In this document: piece after piece, positions 10,409 through 20,045 of the stretch | Layout of the letters: every line of letters begins with the position of its first letter | Numbering within the stretch: position 1 is the stretch's first letter | NCBI GenBank assembly: GCA_964058805.1 | Contig: CAXKVV010001963.1 | Coordinates: 1-30,357, forward strand | From: Schoenoplectus triqueter | Lineage: Eukaryota; Streptophyta; Magnoliopsida; Poales; Cyperaceae | Direction of reading: 5' to 3' | Length of the DNA: 30,357 nt | Notes under the pieces: generated by a model | Told to the model about the DNA's origin: nothing | Seen by the model: only the letters and a program-made list of their open reading frames with translations | Database searches by the model: none | Program-made: the position numbers and the translations under genes

Positions 10409-10675
10409 GCCATGTGGCTTAGTCCCCTGTGATGTGGCACCAATGGTCAGCTGCCATATGGCACTGGAGTGTTGAGGTGTGATGCCATGGTGTTGCCATG
10501 TGGCACTGGGAGGGTGAAGTGGCCCTGTGGTGTAAAGCCATGTGGCACTAGGGTGGTGAGGTGGCTCACTGGTTGTCTGCCACGTGGCACTAAGGTGGGG
10601 CCCACATGTCAGTGACTCATACCAGGGTGGGGCCCACTTGCTGACATGGCCCAATGAGAGGCTGCCACGTGGCAC
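10409..10675. repeat. 42-bp minisatellite phased on GCCAYRTGGC palindromes (G-box)
   Basis: The dyad GCCAYRTGGCAC (or ...CTT in the first) starts at 10409, 10453, 10495, 10537, 10579 and 10664. Spacings are 44, 42, 42, 42 and 85 bp, i.e. a 42-bp period with one degenerate unit. Two units contain GCCACGTGGC, which includes the G-box CACGTG, the classic bZIP/bHLH binding core in plants. The sequence between is GGTG-rich, with GGTGGGGCCCAC twice (near 10594 and 10626). Confidence 0.8.
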
Positions 10676-10713
10676 ACCCTCTCTCTTCGCTTATTTTATT
10701 CCTTCTGTGTTTC

Positions 10714-11450
10714 TTGCACCCAGTTTGTACCCAGAGCTGTTATTATCCCCAATTTGTACCCAGAGTTGCTCTGATCAAATCTCAGCCTTTGATTAATCCA
10801 TTTATTCTGCTTTTGTCTTCCCTGAATTTATTTTAATAGCTCCACTTACCCAAAAATTATGAAAATTTCACCAAAAATCCCTAAAATCATGATGATCATC
10901 CCTGTAATTTTTAATTCTATTTTTTCCCTTCCTTCTCTGAATTAAAAATTCTTTTATCATAAAACCCTATTATTCCTTCTGAATTAATCCCTGATCTCAA
11001 TTGTAGCTTTGTGTCTCTGCCAATTATCTCTCCCTTGCAGAAACCACCCTAACTAAATACCAATTAGACTTATATTGATATTCATTAGGGCTTGATCTGA
11101 TCAACAGTTGATTACATGTCAACAGTTGATACAGATCTAGACTTGATCAGATGGTTGCTCCCAGCTTTGGCACCTGATCAGTCTTGTGAAATTGTCTTTC
11201 AATCCCTTAACATGAGGGTGACTTGGTCAAAGAACTGACTACTTATCAGTAATTGACACAAATCAAAGCATGGTTAGGTGGTTGCTCACAGCTTTGGCAC
11301 CAGGTCAGCCTTGAAAGCAAAATCACATTTGGAATTTCTCATGACTAGTCACATCAAAATGCTAGCTTGGCATTGACATCATTTCATGTAGTATAGGGAT
11401 TATACTGCTTCAGCTCCTTTCTAGGGTTAGCTCCAAAGGCAGATTTTTAG
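10714..11450 (-). repeat. Outer inverted repeat, right arm
   Basis: Reverse-complement partner of 290-1016; see that entry for anchor matches. It includes the duplicated sub-block CAGCTTTGGCACC (near 11163 and 11290). No protein is encoded. Confidence 0.75.
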
Positions 11451-11567
11451 GGTTCAACTCTGACTCTTATAATAGGTCACTGAGGTGTGGGGTCCACCTG
11501 TCAGTGAAAATGGTCACATGGGTGACTCATCAGATAGGCTATGTTTATGTTGTCAGGTTCATCTACA

Positions 11568-12005
11568 AGGGACTGTCAGGTGGGTCCCACTTGTCAGAGA
11601 AAATATAATCAAATGGCTGACCCATCAGGAGATTTTCTCTCTCCTAAATCTCCCGAGGGTCAGCCACCTCGAATGAGTAGGAGGTGGTGGGGTATTTATA
11701 TCCTCGTCTTTCACCCTAATATTTCATTGTGGGATTAATGCTTAACCTCTGTTCCGGGTTGATTAGTTTTCTTAGCAAAATAGGCTAGGTCCATGTTATT
11801 GGAGCTGCTCATAAGGGACTGCCATGTGGGTCCCACTTGTCAGAAAAGATATAATCACATGGTGACACCCGAGAGATCTCCTCTCTCCCTCGATCCTCTC
11901 AGCTGTCACTCATGCTGAGTGGATAGAGAATAGTGGGGTATTTATACTCTTCACTTCATGCCCAGCATTCCATTGTGGGACTAATGAATTCATTCCGGGG
12001 TTAAG
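11568..12005. repeat. Tandem duplication, ~248-bp period, with TATA-like sites
   Basis: Copy 1 is about 11568-11755 and copy 2 about 11815-12005. Both open with GGGACTG then TGGGTCCCACTTGTCAG, contain AATATAATCA or GATATAATCA, a GTGGGGTATTTATA block (near 11689 and 11933), CATTGTGGGAYTAATG, and end near TTCCGGG. The GGGGTATTTATA blocks look like TATA boxes, so the unit may be promoter sequence of a mobile element. Confidence 0.7.
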
Positions 12006-12147
12006 CAGCGACCTTTTCTGATCAGTGGGCCATCTTCTTCCTTGCTTTTCCTTTTTCCCTCTTCTCATGATTTATCATTAATTATCAATTTTATTTTCAT
12101 TTATTCATCTATTCATCCTTGACATCTTTCAAGGGTAAACAACGGTA
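12006..12147. other. Unassigned spacer, no gene
   Basis: Pyrimidine-rich then AT-rich sequence leading into the third dyad array. Nothing recognisable. Confidence 0.5.
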
Positions 12148-12510
12148 TAGACTGAACCGACCTGTAGTAGGTTCGTCTTCCATAGGATCAACTGTGAACC
12201 GTTCTGAAGTAGGTTCATTTTCTAGATGAACTGAGGTCGAATCGTTCTGTAGTAGACTCACCTCAAGCCCCTCTGAAGAGATTAATCTGATCTGTAGTAA
12301 GATTATCTCTCGAACCGATCTGTAGTAGGTTCGTCTTCCATAGGATCAACTGTGAACCGTTCTGAAGTAGGTTCATTTTCTAGATGAACTGAGGTTGAGT
12401 CGTTCTGTAGTAAACTCACCTCGAACCCCTCTGAAGAGATTAATCTGATCTGTAGTAAGGTTATCTCTCGAGGCGGTAAAGACTGAACCGATCTATAGTA
12501 GGTTCGTCTT
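12148..12510. repeat. Covarying dyad (hairpin) array, third copy, 158-bp higher-order repeat
   Basis: Nine dyads were read. Inner left arms start at 12154, 12196, 12239, 12284, 12312, 12354, 12397, 12442 and 12485. The first four (GAACC, GAACC, GAATC, AATCT) repeat exactly 158 bp later (GAACC, GAACC, GAGTC, AATCT), giving 2.25 higher-order units. Fully paired examples are 12278-12309 (outer GAGAT/ATCTC, inner AATCT/AGATT) and 12479-12510 (outer AAGAC/GTCTT, inner GAACC/GGTTC). Cores are GATCTGTAGTA, GTTCTGTAGTA, GTTCTGAAGTA, GACCTGTAGTA and GATCTATAGTA. It joins directly onto spacer copy 2, so the block corresponds to the reversed right half of the palindrome centre. Confidence 0.85.
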
Positions 12511-12832
12511 ACTTGGAATCGACCTTTAATGAATCCAGACGACCACTTGACCATCATTTAACTATACTATTTGCTTCTCCCTTTCAAAGATCCAGAGGTG
12601 CCTCGAGGTTAGTAGCCCAGGGTAATTAACGGTGGGGGCTTGCGCCCACCGGAATCTACAAGAACTCACAATCACTAAAAACCCCCTAAATGTGCATCCA
12701 AATCTCTCTAAACGGCAGAATCAGCCGGCACTTAACAGATGCACGCTTGGGAGGGATCTCTGTGTCCTTCTTCCGCATCCCATCGCCCAGCGGCGGTGCG
12801 GAGCGCGCGAAAAAGGGTCGCACACTATATAA
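12511..12832 (+). repeat. GC-rich spacer, copy 2 of 3
   Basis: Reverse-complement match to 4913-5215, including the AGCCCAGGGTAATTAACGG block, the GGGGGCTTGCGCCCACC block and the GC-rich CAGCGGCGGTGCG block. It stops at ...GGGTCGCACA (12823-12832) and abrupt AT-rich DNA follows. A short deletion relative to copy 1 lies in the GC-rich block. Confidence 0.75.
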
Positions 12833-14550
12833 TTAACATTTTTATTTCGGAAACAATACATCATATTAAAGGTCTTTGTATCACTATTTTTTTTCTTTAA
12901 TAGGAATATAAAGGTCTAGATCTCAAATTTTATTTTGTGTGTTTGAATATATAACTTATTTGAGACCATTCTAATGCCACTTGGGCTATTAAAATACTTA
13001 ATAGATCTAGGATGGTAGTATTTAAAAACTAAAATTATACAAGATTGTAAAGAACCTAAGTTAGAAATGTGTAAACCGATTTGGAGCTTATTGTTCAAGT
13101 GTAATGGCAGTAGAAGATAATTCAATTCGATTCAATTCTCACAAGAATATAGCAATAAAAAAAATGAGAGAAAAAAAGAAAAAAAATCAAACAATAACAC
13201 AAGATGTAACAGAGTTCAGCTTAAAAATGACTACGTCTTCAAAACTCTCAACCTCCAACAATTGAGGATGAGTCGAAACACTAAAAAATAATTTTATACT
13301 TGTAGAACTTGATCCATTACACAAAAAGGGCTGCCAAACCTATCGGTAATAAAAGTGACAACACACTCAAAACAAAAGATGAGTGACAACATACTTAAAA
13401 AGATGAGTGACAACACATTCAAAACAAAAGATGAGTGACAACACACTCAAAAAGAGTGAGCACTACAACTCAAGAAAAATGAGCACTACAGCTCAAGAAA
13501 GGTTTACAAGAAGATTAGATCATAAATGATCAAGTTGAGAGAATGGAGAGAAACTAGATTGAATTTAAAAAAAAGATTTGGCTAATAGAATATATCTATC
13601 TCTTGACTTATCTCTCTCACTTAGTATATGACTAGTAAGCTCTCTGGAGTAGTGATTTAGATAGATGAATCAGATCATAATCAGTGAGAGAGGTGATCCT
13701 TTTAAAATAAATCTTCTGAAACAGCTGAAGAAACTATTTTCGGCCTGAACCGTTATAACGGTTTGAGAATCATTATAACGGCTTAGAAAGAATAGCCGTT
13801 GGATATGATTGAGCTGAAACGTTATAACGATTCAGTGACTTAATATGTCCGAATATATTTTGCTTGATATGTCTGAATGATTTTGCTTTGCATCTGAATT
13901 AATCTGATCTGAACTAAAACTAGACTATTAAGTGGTATAAGTCTATGGCACATTAGATGTGGGTTGAAAAGCCCGAACATATCGGATGGTGTACCAGACT
14001 GTTTAATTTTTGTTAATTTACCAACGTATCTGATCTAAGCTATTTAATTATCGATTGTCTATTAATCAAATTCATTTGCATTATGTTTTAATCCATGTGC
14101 ATACATTACAAAGCAATTAATTTTGACAATTTGAAAGTAACAAATTTTATGTACTTTACTACAATAATGAAAATAGGCATAATGTTATATGATATTTGAT
14201 AATTATTGCATGAAAATGTATTAATATAGGTTTAAGTGGAATGATAAGAAATATTTTCAGTCTAATTGTAAAAGCATTCAAAATTCTATTTTACTCTGAA
14301 TATGTATTCCATATTTTTAAAATTTCATATAGAATATTTATTTGATTGAAATGATAAATTATATTATTTTATATATAAATTTCTTATAAAGAAGCTGCGT
14401 CGTAAAATTACCGGTTACTGAGCTTTATAAGCTGACTTCGTTTTGTTTCTTTGTTATTTTTTCTTTTGTGTTGGCGACGTAGATTGGTCGGTCGTCGAAT
14501 GGATGCAGAAGATACTGGTTCTGTAGCACCCCGGCTAGGAGGTGTTACAA
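12833..14550 (+). other. AT-rich repeat-derived interval with CGTTATAACG palindromes, no gene
   Basis: No gene is seen. Between about 13200 and 13850 it is a diverged direct relative of 17640-18430: both contain an ACGTCT block after a short AT stretch, a GAGCACT...ACTCA block, and later AACCGTTATAACGGTT-type dyads (13748-13763 perfect over 16 bp; variants at 13767-13784 and 13816-13833). The interval is probably an old transposable-element fragment. A GC-richer patch at about 14395-14550 ends where the satellite array starts. Confidence 0.5.
13353..13462. repeat. Short minisatellite, four ~24-28-bp units
   Basis: Units start at about 13355, 13383, 13407 and 13435, each GTGACAACAYAYTYAAAA followed by a variable AAGATGA-type tail. 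Most units include a GAGTG...CACTC-like dyad. A related pair, GAGCACTACAACTCAAGAAA and its variant, follows at 13458-13500. Confidence 0.8.
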
Positions 14551-16845
14551 GCCCAAAATACACACAAAAATGAATAAAATTAATTAAAAAATTATTATTA
14601 GTAGTTTATATCATTTTTAGTCTCATTTATGCACATAATATTATAAAAAAATATACTAAATTAGTTGGAATTATTTTTTATATTGACTTATATTGTTATC
14701 TCTTCAAATTTAATTCTTTATGATAAGACACTCAAAATTAATAGAAATATAATAAAATCGTATTGTAGTTATTATATTTAAATTTTGCATTATTTTATAT
14801 CTCATTTCTGCACATAATGACGTCAAAACAAAGAAAATTGATTAGAATAATATTCTATGTTAGTTTGTATTATTATATTTACAAACTGAGTCATTTGTGG
14901 TCCAAAATACACAAAAATGAGTACAAAACACATAGAACATCACCGCTACTAGTTTTATATAATTTTTAGCCTCATTTATACACAAAATATAAAGAAAAAT
15001 ATACAAAATTAGTTGAAATAATATCTTTTTATTGGCTTATATTGTTTTATCTCTTGAAATTCAGTATTATAGTTATCTCTTATATTGTTATCTCTTAAAC
15101 AAATACACATAAAATGAATAGATATGCATTAAAATCGTACTATAGTTAATTTATATAAGTTTTATTTCATTTCACACCTCATTTTTGTACATAATAATGT
15201 CAACATAAATAAAATTAGTTCAAATATTATCCTCCATTAGTTTGTATTATTAAGTTTACAAACTAAGTACTTTAAGGCCCAAAAAATGAACAAAAGTGAA
15301 TACAAACGTATTAAAACATCGCTACTACTAGTTTATTTGAGTTTTATATATCTTTTAGTCTCATTTATGCACATAATATTATGAAATAAATACAAAATTA
15401 GTGAGAATAATGTCTTCTATTGGGTTATATTGTTATGTCTTAAAATTATGTTATTTATGTTAATAAATATGCATAAAATAAATAATTTTTTATGTTCTTT
15501 ATGTTCTTAAAATCATAGTATAGTTAGTTTATTTAACTTTTATATCATATCATTTCTCATTTCTGCACATAATAATATTAAAATAAAAAATAATCAGTTG
15601 AAATAATGTTCTATTTTAGTTTTTATGATTATCATTGTAAACTAAATCATTATGACCTGAAATACATACAAAAATGAATACAAATACATTAAAAATATTA
15701 CTACTTTATTTTAGTTTTATCTTATATTTTACTCATTTATGCACATAATATCGTGAAAACATACAAAATATGTTGGAATATTGTCTAATGCAGGATTATA
15801 TTATTATTTCTTGTTATGCAGTCCTTTATGACAAGCAATATGCATAAAATGAATAAAAATTTATTAAAATTGTACTACAATTTGTCTATTAAGTTTTATA
15901 TCATTTCATATCTGATTTCCATACATAATAATGCCAAAATAAATTTAATTAATTAAAATAATATTCTCTATTAGTTTGTATTATTGTACTTACAAACAGA
16001 GTCATTTTAGGCTCAAAATACACACAAAAATGAACTCCAATGCATAAAACATCACTGCTATTAGTATATTTGAGTTTTATATAATTTTAGCCTCATTTAA
16101 GCACATAATATTATGAAAAATATATAAAATTAGTCGGAATGATATATTCCATTTGGTATATTATTATCTCTTCAAATTATGTCCTTTATAAAAAAAATGC
16201 ACACAATTAATACAAATGCATTAAAATCGCACTATAATTAGTCTATTTAAGTTTTATATCATTTTATTTTTTATTTTTGCACATAATAATATATAAATAA
16301 ATAAAATTGATTAGAATAATATTCTTCATTAGTTTGTATTATTATCTTCACAAATTAAGTCATTTAAGCTCCACAATACATGTAAAAATAAATACAAACA
16401 CATTAAGATATCACTTCTACTAATTTATTTGTGTTTTATATCATTTTTAGCCTCATTTTTACACATAATAATATGAAAAAAAAATTACTTGGAGTGATGT
16501 CTTCTATTGGGTTATATTGTTATGTCTGTGATAAGAAATATGAACAAAAGGATACGAAATGCAACAAAATCATAATACAATTAATATATTTATATTTTAT
16601 ATCATTTTATGCCTTATTTTTAAAGATAATATCGTCAAAATAAATACAATTAGTTAGAATAATGTTCTTTATTAGATTGTATTATAATCTTTACAAACTA
16701 AATCCTTTAAGAGTCGAAATATGCACAAAAATGAATACAAATGCATTAAAACATTGCTGCTACTAGTTTATTTAAATTTGATATAATTTTTAGTCTCATT
16801 TAAGCACATAATATCATGAAAACATATAAAATTATTGAGAATTCA
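14551..16845. repeat. AT-rich ~180-bp satellite, ~360-bp A/B dimers (main block)
   Basis: The landmark CACATAAT recurs at about 14631, 14811, 14981, 15187, 15368, 15564, 15741, 15921, 16101, 16279, 16461, 16622 and 16804, a mean step near 180 bp. Alternate monomers differ consistently. The A type has TTTTTAGYCTCATTTATGCAC and ATGAAAA after the landmark. The B type has CATATCTCATTTCTGCAC and a following AATGTCAAAATAAA. Like types are therefore about 360 bp apart. Thirteen monomers are present in this block; the array resumes at 19074-19294 and 19701-20045. Monomers of 150-180 bp are typical of plant centromeric and heterochromatic satellites, but this short, diverged array could equally be a pericentromeric fragment or a repeat inside a retrotransposon. 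Confidence 0.85.
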
Positions 16846-16915
16846 TCACTTGATTATATATTTTCATGATATTATGTGCTTAAATGAGGTTAAAAATTAT
16901 ATTAAATTACATCAA
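16779..16915. repeat. Inverted satellite fragment forming a ~60-bp-arm hairpin
   Basis: The satellite segment 16779-16838 (with CTCATTTAAGCACATAATAT) reappears reversed at about 16856-16915 (with GATATTATGTGCTTAAATGA) after a ~17-20-bp spacer. Orientation flips exactly where the array is interrupted, so this marks a rearrangement junction. Confidence 0.85.
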
Positions 16916-18804
16916 AAAATTTTTTAATAATTATATTAAATCAGATTTAGGGTTAAGGTTGAATATTTGACAGCAAAGAAGAGAATGCATTGAATATTTG
17001 AGCCACATCATCTCTAACCTTAGGCCTGAATCGGTAAAATCAAACCCCATAGAGCCCCCCTGATTTTTAGATAAAAGAGCAACCTTGGCCTCAGCCTTAG
17101 AGCCCCTAATTTTTAGATAAAACCCTAAATCCCCCAATTATACACCTAGTTAATTTCATCTTTATGATTCACCGGATCTTGATGTTGAACGAGCAAAGCG
17201 CTTGCATTCACATACTATGTCTTAGAAAATTCACCTTGATCTTGATACTTGAGTTGGTAAGAAGCCTTAACTTAATATCTCATATCTCAAAAATCATTCA
17301 GTATCTCTATATAGATCATTGAGATACCTGAATGCTTAGAGTTATGAGATGACATAACGCTTCATGCTCATAATCTAAAAGATCAGTTAAGACAATCAAA
17401 ATCAACTCTCATCTTTCTGATTCACTGGATCTTGATGTTGAACGAGCAGAACGCTTGTGTTCACATCTTGTGTCATGAAAAATTCACCTGATCTTGATAT
17501 TTAATTTAGTAATTATATTTTAAGGTAGTTCAATGTGGTATTTACCAAAAATCAAAGGTTTTAAAAATCTAAACAAATCTAGGTTTGGTACAAAGTTTGG
17601 TGAAAGTAAAAAGATGTAAGTGCAGAAAAGTAAAGAAGAAGTGGGATGTTAATGAAGTTTGATTATAAAACCTACGTCTCCAGATTTTGCTCCACTAACG
17701 GAACACCGCTATATTACCAAAAATAATATTCTATAATTATAAAAGCTTTAACTTTTTTCACAATAACTACTGCAAGAAGACTAAAAGAAATAAAAAATAA
17801 GGAGCACTCAAGACTCAGAAAATTAGTCTATAGCTGAGTAGAAAAGTTGAGACAAGTCTCTAGAGATTACAACTCGATTTATAAGAATTTCAAGGTTTTT
17901 GACTAATTCAAAAGCTTAGGTTCTTGTACATTTCCAAGGAAAAAAGTTCTCTCTTGATAGTTTGGGTGAGTACTTAGAATTGGTAGTAGATAGAAAGATT
18001 TTAATTCGTTAGTTAGAAAAATCTGAAGCACTCAATTTATAAAACACAAGAACAGACAATCGTTTGGGTTCTTGCCCCAAGGAACCGTTATAATATTTTC
18101 TGAACCGTTATAATGGTTCTAATTATTGATCTTGATCTGATCAAGAATACCCTTGTCAAAATGATGGTTTGTTTACATTTGTATGAACCGTTATAACAAT
18201 TGAGTGTAACGTTTAACACTTGATAGAACATTATAACGTTTTGATCAAGTTTTACTACATTGACTTAGAGTCTGACAAGGTGTTATCACCAAAGAAACGT
18301 TATAACATTTGTTGAAACGCTAAATAATTATTCGGTCTATTAACATTTCATATTTTTTCCTTTAATGAACTTCAAATTTTTTAGAGTGTATACAAACGTT
18401 ATAATAGTTTAAGAACCATTATAATAGTTTATTGTGGCAGAAATCTTTCCTTATAATTTTCTACAAAAAATGTAAAAATTTGAATTAACTCTTACAATAT
18501 TTGATCATATTTCTTCTCTTGACTTCTTTTGGCTATCTTCATCATCCTAGATAATGAGCAATCGATGAAGTCTTTATAGGATCCTACAAAAATAACTCAA
18601 AAGACAAATTAAATTCAAGTAAGTTTTATAAAATAATAAAATACAAAAGAAATTGTTAAGTATAACAAGTAAGGAGCCTTCACTCAGTATCTTGTATATC
18701 ATGGTGTGAGTTGCCATTAATTGAGACTCATAATCTAAACTATCATTAATTGAGTTTCACAAGGTGTAAAACTACTTTTAAAAATTCTTCTATTTTTCTC
18801 CTTA
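16916..18804. mobile_element. Repeat-derived insertion in the satellite, no intact gene
   Basis: Foreign sequence inside the satellite. It contains a 251-bp direct duplication (next entry), a region at 17640-18430 related to 13200-13850, and many CGTTATAACG-type dyads, for example GAACCGTTATAATGGTTC at 18102-18119 and variants near 18082, 18185, 18226, 18296 and 18395. It runs into spacer copy 3. No target-site duplication is visible; the left junction carries the inverted satellite piece and some satellite sequence is missing. No coding region is seen. Confidence 0.5.
17158..17515. repeat. Direct duplication, 251-bp period
   Basis: A block with CATCTTT, GGATCTTGATGTTGAACGAG, a CGCTTG motif and a TTCACCTKGATCTTGATA-type end starts at 17158 and again at 17409. 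The second copy is partial, about 107 bp. Confidence 0.85.
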
Positions 18805-19073
18805 TTCACAACGACCACTTAAATTGTTTAACTATTCTATTTATTTTTCTTTCTTCATCAGAGATTCTTCTAATTCACAACCCAGGGTAATTAACAATGA
18901 AAGCTTGCACCTATTAGAATCATAAAAACCCCACAATCACTAAAAAATCTTTAAGTGTATATCCCAAATCCATAAAAATCTTTTGATGCACGCTTAAGGG
19001 TGATTATGTGTCCTTCTTCTACAACACTCGCTTTTTTTTTGAGCGAGGGAAGCGTGAAAAAGGGCTGCACAAA
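18805..19073 (+). repeat. GC-rich spacer, copy 3 of 3 (decayed)
   Basis: It aligns with 12535-12832 through ACGACCACTT, TTAACTAT, CCCAGGGTAATTAAC, GATGCACGCTT, TGTGTCCTTCTTC and the end GGGCTGCACA. Many differences are C-to-T or G-to-A, as expected from loss of methylated cytosines in silenced DNA. It ends at the same point as copy 2, and satellite sequence follows immediately. Confidence 0.7.
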
Positions 19074-19294
19074 GAAATACATCCAAAATGAATAGAAGTG
19101 CATTAAAATCGTATAACAGTTTATCTATTTAAGTTTTTATATCATTTCATATCTCATTTTCTACACATAATATTGTAAAACAAATAAAATTAGTTAAAAT
19201 AATGTACTCTATTAGTTTGTATAATTATTTTCACAAACTAAGTCCTCCTAGTCTCAAAATACACACAAAAATTAATAGAAATGCATTAAAATAT
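19074..19294. repeat. ~180-bp satellite, continuation (B-type monomer)
   Basis: The satellite resumes with CAAAATGAATAGAAGTGCAT and the B-type landmark ACACATAATATTGTAAAAC near 19159, and is then split by the transposon at 19295. Confidence 0.85.
19286..19294. repeat. Target-site duplication, left (TTAAAATAT)
   Basis: It matches TTAAAACAT at 19701-19709 in 8 of 9 bases. The satellite consensus at this place is TTAAAACAT, so the left copy has one later change. Confidence 0.75.
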
Positions 19295-19700
19295 GAATTA
19301 GAATATGGTGCTACGTGTAGTTAATGAATCGAATTTGCTACTGAATAAAAATATAGATAAATCATCTTTAAATCTCGATTTATGAATCTCAATAAATTCT
19401 TTATATCAAAATATGATTGGATAAAAAAAATTCTATTTTTCAAATTTTTTAAGTATTAATTTTAAATTTTGTAAGATGATTCAATAATGGTAATAAAATA
19501 ATACATATTTTCTAGATAATTTTTAAAAATTCAAAACTAATACTTGCAAAAGTCAAAAAATACAATTTTTTTATATCACGTTATATTTTTTATATAAAGA
19601 ATTTATTGAGATTCATAAATCAAGAATTTTTATATCACATTATATTTTGAGTCCATAGCAAATTTGATCATTAACTACGCGTAACACAATAGCCTCACTC
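19295..19700. mobile_element. 406-bp Mutator-like foldback MITE
   Basis: The terminal inverted repeats match over the ends (left GAATTAGAATATGGTGCTAC, right end reversed GAGTGAGGCTATTGTGTTAC) and then GTAGTTAATGA. The pairing continues almost to the middle: 19366-19410 (TTATGAATCTCAATAAATTC) mirrors about 19590-19630, and the AT-rich centre pairs as well, leaving arms of roughly 190-200 bp. It is flanked by a 9-bp target-site duplication, the size made by Mutator-like transposases. There is no coding capacity, so it would be non-autonomous. Its transcript could fold into one long hairpin. The insertion interrupts a satellite monomer cleanly. Confidence 0.85.
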
Positions 19701-20045
19701 TTAAAACATCACTACTAATAGTTTAATTGAGTTTTGTATCATTTTTAGTCTCATTTATGCACATAATATTATAAAAAACATACCAAATTAATTGAAATTA
19801 TTTTTTTCTATTGGTTTATATTATCATTTCTTAAAATTTATTTCTTTATGATAAGAAATGCACACAAAATTATTTCTTCTATTAGTTTATTTAAGTTTTC
19901 CGTCATTTTATATCTCATTTCTGCACATAATGATGTCAAAAAAATAAAATTGACTGTAACAATATCCTCTGTTAGTTTGTATTATTATGTTTGTTAACTA
20001 AGTCATTTATGGCCCAAATACACAAAAATGAGTACAAAACACATA
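19701..20045. repeat. ~180-bp satellite, last A and B monomers
   Basis: A-type landmark at about 19760 and B-type at about 19923, ending near AGTACAAAACACATAAAATA. The gag-like remnant follows. Confidence 0.85.

Noticed and set aside
12148..12510. Regular short dyads suggesting a CRISPR-like array
   Set aside because: Plant nuclear context, spacers are not unique, and the repeats lack constant flanks; the constant part is the core, not the ends.
12833..12845. CACTATA at the end of spacer copy 2 as a CACTA-transposon terminus
   Set aside because: The other copies do not have CACTA at this point and no matching inverted end or 3-bp target duplication is seen.
14510..14530. GGTTCTGTAGCACC near the satellite start, resembling the dyad core GTTCTGTAGTA
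   Set aside because: No paired arms around it; a 9-base match is expected by chance in this much sequence.
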